Below are positions 19,234 through 30,610 of a stretch of DNA of 38,437 nucleotides, piece by piece; the stretch's first letter is position 1, and every line of letters begins with the position of its first letter. The notes beneath the pieces were generated by a model. That model was given only the letters and a program-made list of their open reading frames with translations. It was not told where the DNA came from and did no database searches. Both the position numbers and the translations under genes were made by a program. This DNA comes from Xenorhabdus griffiniae (GTDB lineage Bacteria > Pseudomonadota > Gammaproteobacteria > Enterobacterales > Enterobacteriaceae): positions 1-38,437 of the forward strand of contig NZ_LDNM01000033.1 in the NCBI RefSeq assembly GCF_001028135.1, in the 5' to 3' direction.

Positions 19234-19731
19234 TTACTTAACCTGTTTCAGTACTTCTACAGTGATATCTTTACCTGACGTAGAATACACCACGGTATTC
19301 GCATCCAGAACCAGATCGTAACCTTCTTTGCCTGCAACCACTTTGACTGCATCCTGAATACGGTTCAGAATTTTACCGCGTTCTTCCATCTGACGACGGC
19401 GGTTATCGTTTTCAAAACTTTGCGCTTTCTGAGCAAAGTCATCACGTTTCGCCATCACTTCTTTTTCCAATTTTTCGCGTTCACTGGCCTTCATGGTTGA
19501 GCCATCACGCTGTAATTTTTGGATTTTAGTTTGCAACTCAGATTCCATACGCTGTAATTCAGTTGCGCGGCCTTTAAATTCGTTTTCCAACTGTTTTGCC
19601 ACAGCTTCACGGGCAGGTAACTGTTGAAAAACTTCAGCTACGTTCACTAAAGCAATTTTATCTGCCGCCTGCGCACCCGCAGAAAATGCTAATGCTATCC
19701 CCAAACCTGCTGCACACAATATTTTCTTCAC
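19234..19731 (-). CDS. skp: Periplasmic chaperone Skp (OmpH)
   Basis: Skp holds unfolded outer-membrane proteins in the periplasm and delivers them to the Bam complex. The signal peptide is [20 protein letters not shown] followed by QA at the cleavage site. The mature part is a charged coiled coil (about residues 50-125), the tentacles of the Skp trimer. It has 165 residues (161 in E. coli). The start codon is GTG with AGGAG six bases upstream, as I recall for E. coli skp. It lies 72 bp after bamA. Confidence 0.96.
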   Translation of the reverse strand: MKKILCAAGLGIALAFSAGAQAADKIALVNVAEVFQQLPAREAVAKQLENEFKGRATELQRMESELQTKIQKLQRDGSTMKASEREKLEKEVMAKRDDFAQKAQSFENDNRRRQMEERGKILNRIQDAVKVVAGKEGYDLVLDANTVVYSTSGKDITVEVLKQVK

Positions 19732-19803
19732 TATAAACTCCTTTGACCTACGCTATTTTTACATATTAATAATAGGGCGATTTTTACCAAAAATGATGAA
19801 AAA

Positions 19804-22182
19804 TTACCAAACTCCGCCAATATTGAACTGGAACTGTTCCGCTCTATCACCGGAATATTCCTTAATTGGCTGTGCATAAGAGAAGCTCAGTGGTCCTAAT
19901 GGTGATATCCATTGCAGAGCAATACCGGCCGAAACACGGATGTTATTTGGCTTACTGTAGTCTGGCATCCCTGCGTCAGTCTTATCCCAATTGGTATCCC
20001 ACACGGTTCCCGCGTCCACAAATAGCGAAGTTCGCAGGGAGTTGGCATATTTAGCATCCAGGAACGGTGTCGGGGTAATCAGTTCGAAACTCGCAACCGC
20101 CGTCGCGTTACCCCCCACGGCATCACGGGATGGGCTATTTGGTTTACCACTTTGTCCATCTAAATAAACCGCTTTCGGGCCAATATTATTCGACCGGAAG
20201 CCACGAACACTGCTGGAACCACCGGCATAAAAGTTCTCATAGAATGGCATTTCCTTGCCACCAAAACCGCCACCATATCCCAGTCGTGTACGCCCCATCA
20301 GTACCCATGCGTGATTATCATCTAATGGATAATAAGCGGCTGAGTTCCAAGTGATTTTATAGAACTGGTTGTCGGAACCAGGAATGGTCACTTTCGTATC
20401 CAGAGAGGATTTCAGGCCAGATGTCGGGAAGAAACCACGGTCAAGATTGTTGTAAACCCATCCTATTGTGACGGTGAAGTCATTAGAATCAAAATTCGCC
20501 TTATCTTTAAAATTGGGATGTTTACCCATTTTATTCCAATAACGCCACATCGCGCTCTGTGGTCGCATATTAGACAGAGAGTTATGGATATAACCCAGTC
20601 TAAACGACAGGCCGTTATTTTCATTCAATGGGAAGCCGAGCGTTCCCTCAGTACCGTATGCTTTATTGGTATAATTCGAAAGATCAGCATCATTGGCGCG
20701 GAAATCGTTATAGAACAGACGCCCCCCCAAACTGACACCATCGACGGTGAAGTAAGGGTTAGTCATCGATATATCAGCCGATGTTGAATAGTCATTTTTA
20801 CTGGCGTTGATGCTCACGGCGTTGCCTGTCCCCAGCCAGTTGGCCTGTTGGAGTCCAACCTGGAAACCCATGCCACTTTCCGTGCCGAAACTCACACCAA
20901 AGTTCATAGAACCCGTATTGCGCTCTTTGACTTTGTAAACCACGTCAACCTGATCTGGACTGCCTGGTACGCGTTCCGTTTCCACATCAACAGAGTCAAA
21001 ATACCCTAAGCGATTGAGGCGTTCTTTACCCTGCTCAACCAAATCACTTCCCAGCCAAGAGCCTTCCATCTGACGCATTTCACGGCGTAATACAGAATCT
21101 TTACTCACATTATTGCCTGAAAAAAGGATTTTACGCACATAGAAGCGATTACCAGAATCAACATTCACATGCAGCTTAACCGTCTTATCGGAATCGTTGA
21201 TTTCAGGTTGTGTCATTACGCGAGGATAAGCATAACCGTGGCGACCAAGCAGGTTTTTGATGGCGGTTTCCATCTTGGTTACTTCTGCACCATTATACAG
21301 CGAACCAGGTTCGATTTTAGTCAATTCTTCGATTTGGGACTGGTAACCCGCCAAATTACCATTCAAATCAACCCCTGCGATTTTATACTGATCGCCTTCG
21401 GTGATATTGACAGTGACATAAATACCTTTCTTATCTGGCGTCAGGTTAACTTGAGTCGAGTCAATATTGAAACGCGCATAGCCTCGATCAAGATAGAAAC
21501 TACGCAAGGTTTCAAGATCACCTGCCAATTTTTGTTTCTGGTATTTTTGGTCAGCCATCATGTTCCACCAGGGAACATCATCCCTAAGTTGGAACTGGTT
21601 AAGCAATTCATTGGTTGAGAAGGCTTTATTACCAACAATATTAATTTGTTGGATCTTGGCAGAAACCCCTTCAGAGAAAACGAGCTTCAAATCAATACGG
21701 TTGCGGGGCAGTGGCGTGACAACGGCTTTTACTGTCGCGTTGTATTTACCAACACTGTAATAGAAATCTTCCAGCCCCTTCTCAATATTGGACAGCATAG
21801 TGCGGTCAAGGGCTTCGCCAACACGAACGCGAGAGGCTTCAAGGTTTTGCTTGAGCATGTCATCTTTCACCGATTTGTTGCCGGTGAAAGTAATACTTGC
21901 GATGGTTGGCCGTTCTTTTACCTGAACAACAAGTGAATTGCCATCACGTAAGACACGAACATCTTCAAAGTTTCCAGTTGCGAATAGTGAATGAATCGTG
22001 CGGCTAATATCTTCATCACTAACCGTATCACCCACCCGAACTGGCATGTTCAGTAATGCTGCACCAACGGTGACGCGTTGAAGACCGTCAAAGTGAATGT
22101 CCCGAACTACGAATCCGTCTGAACTGTATGCAGTGGCGCTGCCGAACAGCAGCGACGCTATGAGCAACTTTTTCATCGCCAT
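19804..22182 (-). CDS. bamA: Outer-membrane protein assembly factor BamA
   Basis: BamA is the core of the BAM complex that inserts beta-barrel proteins. A signal peptide ([20 protein letters not shown]), five POTRA domains (about residues 22-420) and a 16-strand Omp85 barrel are recognisable; the barrel contains the VRGF motif in [18 protein letters not shown] and ends in an aromatic residue (NIGGVW). It has 792 residues against 810 in E. coli: the loop after the VRGF region is shorter and lacks the cysteine pair present there in E. coli. Start at 22182 is set by MAMKKLL; the open frame extends 22 residues further but overlaps rseP. It lies 34 bp after rseP. Confidence 0.97.
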   Translation of the reverse strand: MAMKKLLIASLLFGSATAYSSDGFVVRDIHFDGLQRVTVGAALLNMPVRVGDTVSDEDISRTIHSLFATGNFEDVRVLRDGNSLVVQVKERPTIASITFTGNKSVKDDMLKQNLEASRVRVGEALDRTMLSNIEKGLEDFYYSVGKYNATVKAVVTPLPRNRIDLKLVFSEGVSAKIQQINIVGNKAFSTNELLNQFQLRDDVPWWNMMADQKYQKQKLAGDLETLRSFYLDRGYARFNIDSTQVNLTPDKKGIYVTVNITEGDQYKIAGVDLNGNLAGYQSQIEELTKIEPGSLYNGAEVTKMETAIKNLLGRHGYAYPRVMTQPEINDSDKTVKLHVNVDSGNRFYVRKILFSGNNVSKDSVLRREMRQMEGSWLGSDLVEQGKERLNRLGYFDSVDVETERVPGSPDQVDVVYKVKERNTGSMNFGVSFGTESGMGFQVGLQQANWLGTGNAVSINASKNDYSTSADISMTNPYFTVDGVSLGGRLFYNDFRANDADLSNYTNKAYGTEGTLGFPLNENNGLSFRLGYIHNSLSNMRPQSAMWRYWNKMGKHPNFKDKANFDSNDFTVTIGWVYNNLDRGFFPTSGLKSSLDTKVTIPGSDNQFYKITWNSAAYYPLDDNHAWVLMGRTRLGYGGGFGGKEMPFYENFYAGGSSSVRGFRSNNIGPKAVYLDGQSGKPNSPSRDAVGGNATAVASFELITPTPFLDAKYANSLRTSLFVDAGTVWDTNWDKTDAGMPDYSKPNNIRVSAGIALQWISPLGPLSFSYAQPIKEYSGDRAEQFQFNIGGVW

Positions 22183-22216
22183 CGTTGTTATGCGTTTTCC
22201 TAACCGGTCTCCCACC

Positions 22217-23569
22217 TTAAAAGCGGGAGAAATCATTGAAAAGTGCAAGCCCCATTAATAACACCAGTAACATAGCACCAATGCGATAACTGAAGTCTTG
22301 TACACGCTCGGAGACTGGCCCCCCCTTAATCTTTTCGATAGCAAGGAAAAGCAAGTGTCCACCATCTAGTACAGGTAATGGAAACAAATTAATGATCCCA
22401 AGATTGACGCTAATCAGCGCCAAAAACATTAAATAATACACCAAGCCAGAATCAGCCGATACTCCTGCGCCTTTGGCAATGGAAATCGGCCCACTCAGAT
22501 TATTCAGTTTTAAGTCACCCACAATCAATTTGCCGATCATATTGACCGTCAGCTTCATTAACTGCCAAGTCTTGTCTCCTGCCTCATAAATGGCAGAAAA
22601 AGGTCCATATTGCTGAATAACCTTGTATTCATCCGCCAATGGAATGATTTTCAGTTCGGTGCCAGCAAACCCCTCTTCACGGCCATTGGATAATTTTCTG
22701 ACTTCAGGAGTCAGGGACAAGGAGATCATTCCCCCCGCTCTCGCAACGTCCAATTTTAGAGGAGTATTAGGATTCTTCCTGACAAAAGAGGAAAAAGTGT
22801 GCCATACATCGACATCTTGATCGTTGACTTTAACGATCCTATCCCCACTTTGTAAACCCGCTTTTTCAGCGGCTGAAGCAGGATAAACTTTTTCCACTTG
22901 CGAACTCAGTCGAGGTACAACAGGCATAATTCCCAAAGATAGCAGAACATCCTGTTTAGATGGATCGAAAGCCCACTTGCTCAAATCTAGTGTCTTTTGA
23001 ACACCATCAAGCGCATTCAGCGGCAAAACATCCATAGTGACCGATGTCGCCCCCACTTTACCTATCATGGCAAGACGTACTGAGTTCCAATCAGGAGTTT
23101 CGATACCATTAACGGCTTTTAGTTCCATTCCAGGCAAAATATTTGCCTGTGCAGCAATCGAGTTTGGCTTAATATCCAACACTACCGGGCGTACAGATGG
23201 CACGCCAATCACAAAAACCAGCCAATAAGCGATCACCGCCAGAATGAAGTTTGCGATTGGCCCAGCGCTGATAACTGCCGCGCGCTGGCCAATAGTTTTG
23301 TTATTGAATGCCATATGACGACGTTCGGGAGCAACTTCCCCTACCCGCTCGTCGAGCATTTTGACATATCCCCCTAAGGGGATAAGAGCGATAACGTATT
23401 CGGTTCCCTGTTTATCTGTACGACGCCAAAGCACCTTGCCAAATCCGATGGAAAAGCGTTCAACGTAGATACCGCACCGTCTGGCAACCCAAAAATGACC
23501 AAACTCATGCACGGTGATGAGAACACCCAAAGCAACAATAAATGCAGCCAGATTCCAGAGAATATCCAT
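22217..23569 (-). CDS. rseP: Sigma-E regulator site-2 protease RseP
   Basis: RseP is an inner-membrane zinc metalloprotease that cuts anti-sigma factor RseA after DegS, and removes remnant signal peptides. The HEFGH zinc motif is at residues 21-25 in the first membrane helix. Two periplasmic PDZ domains follow (about 115-310), then the third zinc ligand in [10 protein letters not shown] and a last membrane helix. At 450 residues it equals E. coli. GAAGG precedes the ATG. It lies 9 bp after cdsA. Confidence 0.97.
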   Translation of the reverse strand: MDILWNLAAFIVALGVLITVHEFGHFWVARRCGIYVERFSIGFGKVLWRRTDKQGTEYVIALIPLGGYVKMLDERVGEVAPERRHMAFNNKTIGQRAAVISAGPIANFILAVIAYWLVFVIGVPSVRPVVLDIKPNSIAAQANILPGMELKAVNGIETPDWNSVRLAMIGKVGATSVTMDVLPLNALDGVQKTLDLSKWAFDPSKQDVLLSLGIMPVVPRLSSQVEKVYPASAAEKAGLQSGDRIVKVNDQDVDVWHTFSSFVRKNPNTPLKLDVARAGGMISLSLTPEVRKLSNGREEGFAGTELKIIPLADEYKVIQQYGPFSAIYEAGDKTWQLMKLTVNMIGKLIVGDLKLNNLSGPISIAKGAGVSADSGLVYYLMFLALISVNLGIINLFPLPVLDGGHLLFLAIEKIKGGPVSERVQDFSYRIGAMLLVLLMGLALFNDFSRF

Positions 23570-23578
23570 TACGTACCT

Positions 23579-24442
23579 TCAGAGAGTAAATCCAGAAGAA
23601 ATTAACATAACCAGCCCAGCAAACACGGGAACTGCCGCAGTCAGACTATCAACCCTGTCCATGACACCGCCGTGCCCCGGAATCAATTGACTACTGTCTT
23701 TGATCCCAGATTCCCGCTTGAACATACTTTCAGTCAGATCACCAAAGACCGAGGCAACCACCACTACCGTAGAAATCAGCAACAAATGTTCTGGCATCGC
23801 GGGGACAGGGGCAAATTTGCCGAACAACCACGAAATCAGTGCAGCCGTTAATAACCCACCAACCAACCCCTCAAGCGTTTTACCTGGGGATACTTTTGGG
23901 GCCATTTTATGTTTACCCATGGTACGGCCAAAAAGATAAGCGCCTGAATCGGCAGCCCATACCAACAGCATGACGTACAGCAACCACCATGCGCCATCAT
24001 AAGGATTATTTTCATAGCTCTGGGTACGCAGTACCATCATCCCACAATAAAATGGCACGATAGTCATAACCCCGAATAGCAGGCGCAAGGCAACCGACGA
24101 TTTCCAGATGGAAGCAGAAGCCGGATAAGTCACCACCAATAAAATGGCGACCACCCACCAAAGCATGCCAGCCCACAATAGGTATACAATTTGTGGTTTC
24201 TCAATAAGGTGAGAAAAATCCGACAAAGAGTACTGCAAGGCCAATAGCCCGACAGCAAATAACACAGCCAGCGTAATACGCTTAACTGGAGTGAAAAGAC
24301 CTGCAAATTGCCCCCATTCCCATGCAGCAAGTGCTGAAACAGCAATCACAACCAACCCAAACCCTGCCGGGGAGAGGAAAAACAGCGCTACAATAACAAG
24401 TGGAATCAATATCAACGTAGTTAAAAGACGGTACTTCAGCAA
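23579..24442 (-). CDS. cdsA: Phosphatidate cytidylyltransferase
   Basis: CdsA makes CDP-diacylglycerol from phosphatidate and CTP, the branch-point of phospholipid synthesis. It is a polytopic inner-membrane protein with about eight membrane segments. The family signature region appears as SPGKTLEGLVGG, then SVFGDLTESMFKRESGIKDS and LIPGHGGVMDRVDSL near the end. It has 287 residues (285 in E. coli). It lies between uppS (9 bp) and rseP, as in E. coli. Confidence 0.97.
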   Translation of the reverse strand: MLKYRLLTTLILIPLVIVALFFLSPAGFGLVVIAVSALAAWEWGQFAGLFTPVKRITLAVLFAVGLLALQYSLSDFSHLIEKPQIVYLLWAGMLWWVVAILLVVTYPASASIWKSSVALRLLFGVMTIVPFYCGMMVLRTQSYENNPYDGAWWLLYVMLLVWAADSGAYLFGRTMGKHKMAPKVSPGKTLEGLVGGLLTAALISWLFGKFAPVPAMPEHLLLISTVVVVASVFGDLTESMFKRESGIKDSSQLIPGHGGVMDRVDSLTAAVPVFAGLVMLISSGFTL

Positions 24443-24451
24443 GTTATCCTC

Positions 24452-25204
24452 CTATGATCCCACTTCGGCATCGTCTTGCGTTCCGCCAAATCGGCGTTCT
24501 CGTTTGACAAAGGCATTAATCGCACCTTCAAAAATAGTTTCATCAAAATCAGGCCAAAGTATATCGGTAAAATACAATTCTGCATAAGCGATCTGCCAGA
24601 GCAGGAAATTACTGATACGATGTTCGCCTCCAGTCCTAATCACCAGATCCACTTCAGGCTGCTGACTTAAATTGATGAAGTCATCAACTGTCGCTTCGGT
24701 AATCTCTTCGGGAGATAATTCATTGGCTTCAATCTTTTCCGCAATTTGCTTAAAACTCTGAACCAGATCCCAACGACCACCATAGTTAGCAGCAATATTA
24801 AGCTGTAATCCGGTATTGCCCGCTGTCAATTCAACAGAACGGCGGATACGCTCCTGCAACCGTAAGCTAAAACGACTGATATCACCAATCACAGACAATT
24901 TCACATTGTGTTTATGCAGGCTCTTTACTTCATTATCGAGAGCAAAAACAAACAGCTCCATCAATGAACTGACTTCCTGCTGTGGGCGATTCCAGTTTTC
25001 GCTGCTAAAAGCATATAGCGTCAGTGAATTAATATTATTTTTCACTGAAAAACTCACGGCACTTCGTACGGCTTTAATTCCTGCACGGTGGCCAAAGACT
25101 CTTAATTTGCCCCGTTTTTTTGCCCAGCGACCGTTACCATCCATAATGATGGCGACATGTCTGGGTAACGTTGGCAATGAGTCATTATCACAGGGAGATA
25201 TCAC
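24452..25204 (-). CDS. uppS: Undecaprenyl diphosphate synthase
   Basis: UppS (IspU) adds eight isopentenyl units to farnesyl diphosphate, giving the C55 carrier lipid of peptidoglycan and O-antigen synthesis. The catalytic Asp22 is in IIMDGNGRWAKK. Further motifs are TLYAFSSENWNRP and DLVIRTGGEHRISNFLLWQ. It has 250 residues (253 in E. coli). The start codon is GTG with AAGGA about 9 bases upstream. The 261-bp gap after dxr holds a terminator-like hairpin, so uppS may start a new transcript. Confidence 0.96.
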   Translation of the reverse strand: MISPCDNDSLPTLPRHVAIIMDGNGRWAKKRGKLRVFGHRAGIKAVRSAVSFSVKNNINSLTLYAFSSENWNRPQQEVSSLMELFVFALDNEVKSLHKHNVKLSVIGDISRFSLRLQERIRRSVELTAGNTGLQLNIAANYGGRWDLVQSFKQIAEKIEANELSPEEITEATVDDFINLSQQPEVDLVIRTGGEHRISNFLLWQIAYAELYFTDILWPDFDETIFEGAINAFVKRERRFGGTQDDAEVGS

Positions 25205-25264
25205 TCAAAATAATCCTTAAATAACTAAGCTGACTTTTTGGTAAACTCAATCACTTCTAAACAT

Positions 25265-25309
25265 GAAAAGCCGTATTCCGTGTCAACAATTAGCACGGAT
25301 AGCACGGCT
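25265..25309 (-). terminator. Nested hairpin between dxr and uppS, terminator-like
   Basis: AGCCGT (25269-25274) pairs with ACGGCT (25304-25309), and inside them CCGTG (25278-25282) pairs with CACGG (25294-25298), with an internal loop. On the minus strand the outer stem is followed by TTTC. A TTGACA at 25281-25286 (minus strand) lies within the hairpin but lacks a convincing -10. Apart from this hairpin I see nothing definite in the 261-bp gap. Confidence 0.45.
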
Positions 25310-25465
25310 ATTTCAGGCACGACTGAATGAAAGCCTTTAACCTGTGCTTATCTATGATTAGAATGCAAGCACCAGATGATTGAAATGGCTATTATAGCAA
25401 CTGTAATTTACCCGCGAACTATATCATTTGCCAAAACGCAAACCTATACTTATTAATAAAACTGG

Positions 25466-26662
25466 CTATTTGGCAAAAGTGCTTATGGTTTCTCGCGCTA
25501 AGGCCCTGGCTATGTTATCGATTTCTAAGACCTCTTCGATACTTTGCGGTTCAGATAAATTTACTTTTTCAACGACCAACCGATTGATTGTCGCAATATC
25601 GGTGAAACGGATCCCACCTTGCAAAAAAACATCAACGGTTTCTTCATTTGCTGCATTTAACGCCGTTGTTGCCGCCTGCCCCCGGTGACAAGCCTCAATC
25701 GCCAGTTTCAAACAAGGATAACGCTGATAATCCAAAGATTCAAAAGTGAGCAAACTCAATTCGGTAAAATCCAGTGGCTTTGCCCCGGATGGAATACGAT
25801 TAGGATAAGCCATCGCATAGGCAATTGGGGTACACATGTCCTGTGTTCCCAATTGTGCGATGATGCTGCCATCCTGATAACGAACCATCGAATGAATGAC
25901 CGATTGGGGATGCAATACTACTTCCATTTCATCTGCGGATGCATTGAACAGGTAACGCGCTTCGATATATTCCAATCCCTTGTTCATCATCGTGGCAGAA
26001 TCCACCGAAATTTTACGGCCCATTGACCAGATAGGATGCGCACACGCTTCATCCGGCGTCACATCGGGCAAATTCACCAACGGCGTCTGGCGGAACGGCC
26101 CGCCCGATCCCGTCAGGATAATGCTGGAAATACCGTGTTCTTTTAGATTTGCCTTGCCGAGATTGTGCTGAACCCCCTCCGGCAGACTTTGGAAAATAGC
26201 ATTATGTTCGCTATCAATTGGCAGCAATTGCGCTTTGTATTGGATAACCGCTTCCATAAACAGACGGCCACTGGTAATCAACGATTCTTTGTTAGCCAGC
26301 AGAACTTGTTTGCCCTTGCGGATAGCCGCCAACGTCGGCAATAAACCTGCGACGCCAACGATGGCTGACATGACTTGATCGACGTTATCCAATGCCGCTA
26401 AATCACAAATAGCCTGTTTACCGGACAGCACTTCGGTTTGGCTTCCCTGCGCCTGTAATAACTGACGCAGCGCTTTTGCTGACGGCTCATCGGCCATTGC
26501 GGCATATTGAGGGTGGAATTCCAAACATTGCTGTGCCATGACTGCAATATTTTTCCCGGCAACCAGTGCGATGACACTGAATTTCTCCGGGTTATGGCGG
26601 ACAACAGAAAGCGTACTTTTCCCAATCGAACCCGTTGAGCCAAGAATAGTTAACCGTTTCAT
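25466..26662 (-). CDS. dxr: 1-deoxy-D-xylulose 5-phosphate reductoisomerase
   Basis: Dxr (IspC) makes 2-C-methylerythritol 4-phosphate with NADPH, the committed step of the MEP isoprenoid pathway. The NADPH-binding motif [11 protein letters not shown] is at residues 8-18. The metal and substrate site includes [20 protein letters not shown] and [14 protein letters not shown]. At 398 residues it equals E. coli. It sits between frr and uppS, as in E. coli. Confidence 0.98.
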   Translation of the reverse strand: MKRLTILGSTGSIGKSTLSVVRHNPEKFSVIALVAGKNIAVMAQQCLEFHPQYAAMADEPSAKALRQLLQAQGSQTEVLSGKQAICDLAALDNVDQVMSAIVGVAGLLPTLAAIRKGKQVLLANKESLITSGRLFMEAVIQYKAQLLPIDSEHNAIFQSLPEGVQHNLGKANLKEHGISSIILTGSGGPFRQTPLVNLPDVTPDEACAHPIWSMGRKISVDSATMMNKGLEYIEARYLFNASADEMEVVLHPQSVIHSMVRYQDGSIIAQLGTQDMCTPIAYAMAYPNRIPSGAKPLDFTELSLLTFESLDYQRYPCLKLAIEACHRGQAATTALNAANEETVDVFLQGGIRFTDIATINRLVVEKVNLSEPQSIEEVLEIDNIARALARETISTFAK

Positions 26663-26794
26663 TTTAATACTCTAAGTATGCTACTGATATAAAATTGCAA
26701 TGGAAAATCGTAACAGAAAATCTGTCATAGTTTGAGCGGTGCAGATCGCTATGTCCATCGCTTGAGAAAGAAATGTGATACGAAGTGTAAAAGA

Positions 26795-26821
26795 ACAACG
26801 CCGCAAGAGTTGCGGCGTTGT
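26795..26821 (-). terminator. Intrinsic terminator after frr
   Basis: An 11-bp perfect stem (26795-26805 with 26811-26821; core CAACGCCGCA) has a 5-nt loop and is followed on the minus strand by TTCTTTTACACTT. It separates frr from dxr. Confidence 0.8.
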
Positions 26822-26837
26822 ATGCGTAAAACGGCAA

Positions 26838-27395
26838 TTAGAAATCCATCAACTCAGTTTCTTTATTTGCCAACGCTTCATCAATTTTCTTAATGAAGCT
26901 GTCAGTCAGTTTCTGAATTTCATCTTGTGAACGACGTTCTTCATCTTCACTGATTTCTTTGTCTTTCAGCAGTGTTTTGACCTTATCGTTCGCATCACGG
27001 CGAATGTTACGGATGGAGACACGGCCCTGTTCCGCTTCCCCACGAACGACTTTAATAAGATCCTTACGGCGTTCTTCTGTCAGTGGTGGCAATGGAACAC
27101 GGATAATGGTTCCGGCAGAAGAGGGATTCAGGCCCAGGTCAGAAGCCATGATAGCTTTTTCAACCGCCGCAGACATAGAGCGATCAAATACCGTGATCGC
27201 CAAAGTGCGAACATCTTCTGCAACGACGTTTGCAATCTGACGCAGTGGAGTCGCCGCGCCATAATATTCAACGCTGATGCCATCCAACAGGCTAGGAGAA
27301 GCACGGCCAGTACGAACCTTGCTAATTTGATTTTTCAGTGCTTCGACGCTTTTTTCCATGCGGTCTTGTGCGTCTTTCTTGATTTCATTAATCAC
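26838..27395 (-). CDS. frr: Ribosome recycling factor
   Basis: Frr, with EF-G, splits the post-termination ribosome. It is a two-domain, tRNA-shaped protein. Family motifs include [21 protein letters not shown] and [23 protein letters not shown]. At 185 residues it equals E. coli. The start codon is GTG with AAGGG upstream; the E. coli gene also uses GTG. The 172-bp gap to pyrH has only a 5-bp hairpin (ATCAG/CTGAT) and no clear terminator. Confidence 0.98.
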   Translation of the reverse strand: MINEIKKDAQDRMEKSVEALKNQISKVRTGRASPSLLDGISVEYYGAATPLRQIANVVAEDVRTLAITVFDRSMSAAVEKAIMASDLGLNPSSAGTIIRVPLPPLTEERRKDLIKVVRGEAEQGRVSIRNIRRDANDKVKTLLKDKEISEDEERRSQDEIQKLTDSFIKKIDEALANKETELMDF

Positions 27396-27567
27396 GTTAC
27401 AAACCCTTGGGAGATGGTTATTTTTTTAGGCCACACTGCGTAAGTCATCAATAAGTGAACCGAATACGCTACGACATGTGTGACCCGGTGTCATTAAATT
27501 TGGCGCATCAGGACGCTGATCATACCGTCAAATTTCACCAATGTCTCTGAGCACGAACTGTGAAAAA

Positions 27568-28296
27568 TCAGCCGTGAGAAATCAACGTACCTTCACTTTC
27601 TCCCATCACAACACGACGAAGTGCGCCTGGTTTGTTCATATTAAAGACACGAATTGGCAGATTATGGTCACGAGCCAGCGTAAAGGCCGCCAGATCCATC
27701 ACTTTCAATTCACGCTCCAATACTTCCTGATAAGTGAGCTTATTGTAGAGAACGGCTTCAGGATTTTTTGCAGGATCAGCAGAATAAACGCCATCAACTT
27801 TGGTTGCTTTTAACACAACATCCGCTTCGATTTCAATGCCACGTAAACAGGCAGCGGAATCTGTTGTGAAGAACGGGTTGCCAGTACCCGCAGAGAAAAT
27901 AACAACACGACCGTGGCGCAGTAAGCTTATCGCCTCAGCCCAGCTATAATTGTCACACACGCCATTCAATGGGATGGCAGACATCAGACGAGCGTTCACA
28001 TAGGCGCGGTGCAAAGCATCACGCATTGCCAGACCATTCATCACAGTCGCCAACATGCCCATGTGGTCGCCTACGACACGGTTCATTCCTGCTTCTGCCA
28101 AACCGGCACCACGAAACAGGTTACCTCCTCCAATAACGACACCGACCTGAATACCCAGCTCAACCAGTTCTTTGATTTCCTGAGCCATGCGGTCTAAGAC
28201 ACTGGCGTCGATACCAAAACCTTCTGTGCCTTGCAGGGCTTCTCCACTGAGCTTAAGCAGGATTTTCTGATATACGGGTTTTGCATTGGTTGCCAT
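27568..28296 (-). CDS. pyrH: Uridylate kinase
   Basis: PyrH phosphorylates UMP to UDP; it belongs to the amino-acid kinase fold and is unrelated to eukaryotic UMP kinase. Motifs are [11 protein letters not shown] near the N-terminus, [15 protein letters not shown], and [15 protein letters not shown]. It has 242 residues (241 in E. coli). AGGA lies about 9 bases before the ATG. It is separated from tsf by the tsf terminator. Confidence 0.98.
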   Translation of the reverse strand: MATNAKPVYQKILLKLSGEALQGTEGFGIDASVLDRMAQEIKELVELGIQVGVVIGGGNLFRGAGLAEAGMNRVVGDHMGMLATVMNGLAMRDALHRAYVNARLMSAIPLNGVCDNYSWAEAISLLRHGRVVIFSAGTGNPFFTTDSAACLRGIEIEADVVLKATKVDGVYSADPAKNPEAVLYNKLTYQEVLERELKVMDLAAFTLARDHNLPIRVFNMNKPGALRRVVMGESEGTLISHG

Positions 28297-28400
28297 GGTG
28301 TTCAGTCCTAAGCAGATAAGGATATTGGGGATTTATTAAGATTGACTCAACTACTACACACCCACGCGATAAAGCCCAGATGTAAAAATTCATCATGAGA

Positions 28401-28430
28401 TAAAACAGAACCGCCAATCGGCGGCTCCGT
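28401..28430 (-). terminator. Intrinsic terminator of rpsB-tsf
   Basis: On the minus strand an 11-bp stem (28420-28430 with 28405-28415, two G-U pairs) has a GATT loop and is followed by TTTTA. It lies 10 bp after the tsf stop. Confidence 0.88.
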
Positions 28431-28439
28431 TCAAGAAAA

Positions 28440-29297
28440 TTAAGACTGTTTGCTCATTGCAGCAACTTCTGCGGCGAAATCAGCTTCAACTTTCTCAATA
28501 CCTTCACCAACTTCGAAGCGGATGAAGTTGATAACCTTAGCATTGTTTTCTTTCAGCAGATCGCCAACAGATTTGCTTGGATCCATCACGAAGTTCTGAC
28601 CAGTCAGAGAGATTTCGCCGGTAAATTTGTTCATACGGCCAGAAACCATTTTCTCTGCGATTTCGCGAGGCTTACCAGACTGCATAGCGATATCCAGCTG
28701 GATCTGATGCTCACGCTCAACAACGTCAGCAGGAACGTCAGTTGGGTTCACGTATTCTGGCTTGCTTGCCGCAACGTGCATTGCGATGTGTTTGATCAGT
28801 TCTTCGTTGGCACTTTCAGCCGCAACCAGAACACCGATACGAGCGCCGTGCAGGTAAGAACCCACCGCTTCACCTTCCAGAATAGCAACGCGACGAATGT
28901 TGATGTTTTCACCAATTTTCGCGACCAGGCCAGTACGCTGTTCTTCGAACTTCGCTTTCAGTGCGTCGATGTCAGCGTTTTTGTCTGCCATAACAGAAGC
29001 AATAACTTCTTTACCGAACGCTAGGAAGCCAGCATCTTTAGCAACAAAGTCAGTTTCACAGTTCAGTTCAACGATTGCTGCGAATTTAGCATCAGCCGCA
29101 ACTTCAACCAGAATAACACCTTCAGCAGCAACACGGCCTGCTTTCTTAGCCGCTTTTGCCTGACCTGATTTACGCATGTTATCGATAGCCAGTTCGATAT
29201 CACCATTTGCTTCAACCAGTGCTTTTTTACATTCCATCATGCCTGCGCCAGTACGCTCACGCAGTTCTTTTACCAGAGCAGCGGTAATGTCAGCCAT
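28440..29297 (-). CDS. tsf: Translation elongation factor Ts
   Basis: EF-Ts exchanges GDP for GTP on EF-Tu. The family signature [16 protein letters not shown] is near the N-terminus, and the core-domain motif [11 protein letters not shown] follows near residue 80. It has 285 residues (283 in E. coli). GAGG lies about 10 bases before the ATG. It is cotranscribed with rpsB through a partial terminator and a tandem-repeat leader. Confidence 0.98.
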   Translation of the reverse strand: MADITAALVKELRERTGAGMMECKKALVEANGDIELAIDNMRKSGQAKAAKKAGRVAAEGVILVEVAADAKFAAIVELNCETDFVAKDAGFLAFGKEVIASVMADKNADIDALKAKFEEQRTGLVAKIGENINIRRVAILEGEAVGSYLHGARIGVLVAAESANEELIKHIAMHVAASKPEYVNPTDVPADVVEREHQIQLDIAMQSGKPREIAEKMVSGRMNKFTGEISLTGQNFVMDPSKSVGDLLKENNAKVINFIRFEVGEGIEKVEADFAAEVAAMSKQS

Positions 29298-29347
29298 TTG
29301 TTTTATTCCTCGATGTGTCTCGCGGGAAGATAATACTCCGCGTGGAA

Positions 29348-29399
29348 AGTTCTATATCAGATAATAGTTCTATATCAGATAATAGTTCTATATCAGATA
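29348..29399. repeat. Three tandem copies of an 18-bp unit upstream of tsf
   Basis: AGTTCTATATCAGATAAT occurs at 29348-29365 and 29366-29383, and the first 16 bases again at 29384-29399. The copies are identical. They lie between the rpsB-tsf attenuator hairpin and the tsf start. Confidence 0.97.
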
Positions 29400-29404
29400 G
29401 GTAA

Positions 29405-29426
29405 AGGGGGCCTTGATAGGCCCCCT
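29405..29426 (-). terminator. Attenuator hairpin between rpsB and tsf
   Basis: An 8-bp GC-rich stem, AGGGGGCC (29405-29412) / GGCCCCCT (29419-29426), has a 6-nt loop and is followed on the minus strand by TTTACC. The U-tract is short, so partial read-through into tsf is expected. Confidence 0.75.
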
Positions 29427-29483
29427 AACCAATATATTTCAATACCTGGTCAATAAGGGCTCAAACAAAATGAGCAGGCCTTA

Positions 29484-30417
<934 letters not shown>

Positions 30418-30423
30418 GCGCGT

Positions 30424-30432
30424 TTTATACCA
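30424..30432 (-). promoter_or_regulatory. rpsB promoter (extended -10)
   Basis: On the minus strand TGGTATAAA forms an extended -10 (TATAAA at 30424-30429). It is followed by a GC-rich ACGCGCC discriminator, as in growth-rate-controlled promoters. No good -35 is seen (TGGAGT at 17 bp). The 15-bp tandem repeats lie just upstream. Confidence 0.6.
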
Positions 30433-30455
30433 TAAACCACCACCAGACTCCAACA

Positions 30456-30500
30456 TTTGTTACAGCTACGTTTGTTACAGCTATGTTTATTACAGCGACT
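30456..30500. repeat. Three tandem 15-bp repeats in the rpsB-map divergent region
   Basis: TTTGTTACAGCTACG (30456-30470), TTTGTTACAGCTATG (30471-30485) and TTTATTACAGCGACT (30486-30500) are consecutive. The first two differ at one position. They lie upstream of the rpsB -10 and overlap a weak possible map promoter (TATATT at 30510-30515). Confidence 0.9.
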
Positions 30501-30540
30501 GATTCGGGTTATATTGGCATCCCTTCGGTGGGCTGATACC

Positions 30541-30585
30541 ATTACCGACAATACTTTCCTTAATTAATATCAAGTAGTCGGTAAT
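30541..30585. repeat. 9-bp inverted repeat upstream of map
   Basis: ATTACCGAC (30541-30549) and GTCGGTAAT (30577-30585) are perfectly complementary with a 27-nt A/T-rich spacer, ending 25 bp before the map start. It may be a protein-binding site or a leader hairpin. Confidence 0.6.
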
Positions 30586-30610
30586 TTTCCGACTTAAATG
30601 GACCCATTTC

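Noticed and set aside
25428-25465. A CRISPR array, phage or insertion sequence anywhere in the window
   Set aside because: I found no regularly spaced repeats, no integrase or transposase frames and no terminal inverted repeats with target duplications. The only tandem repeats are the short ones near tsf and rpsB.
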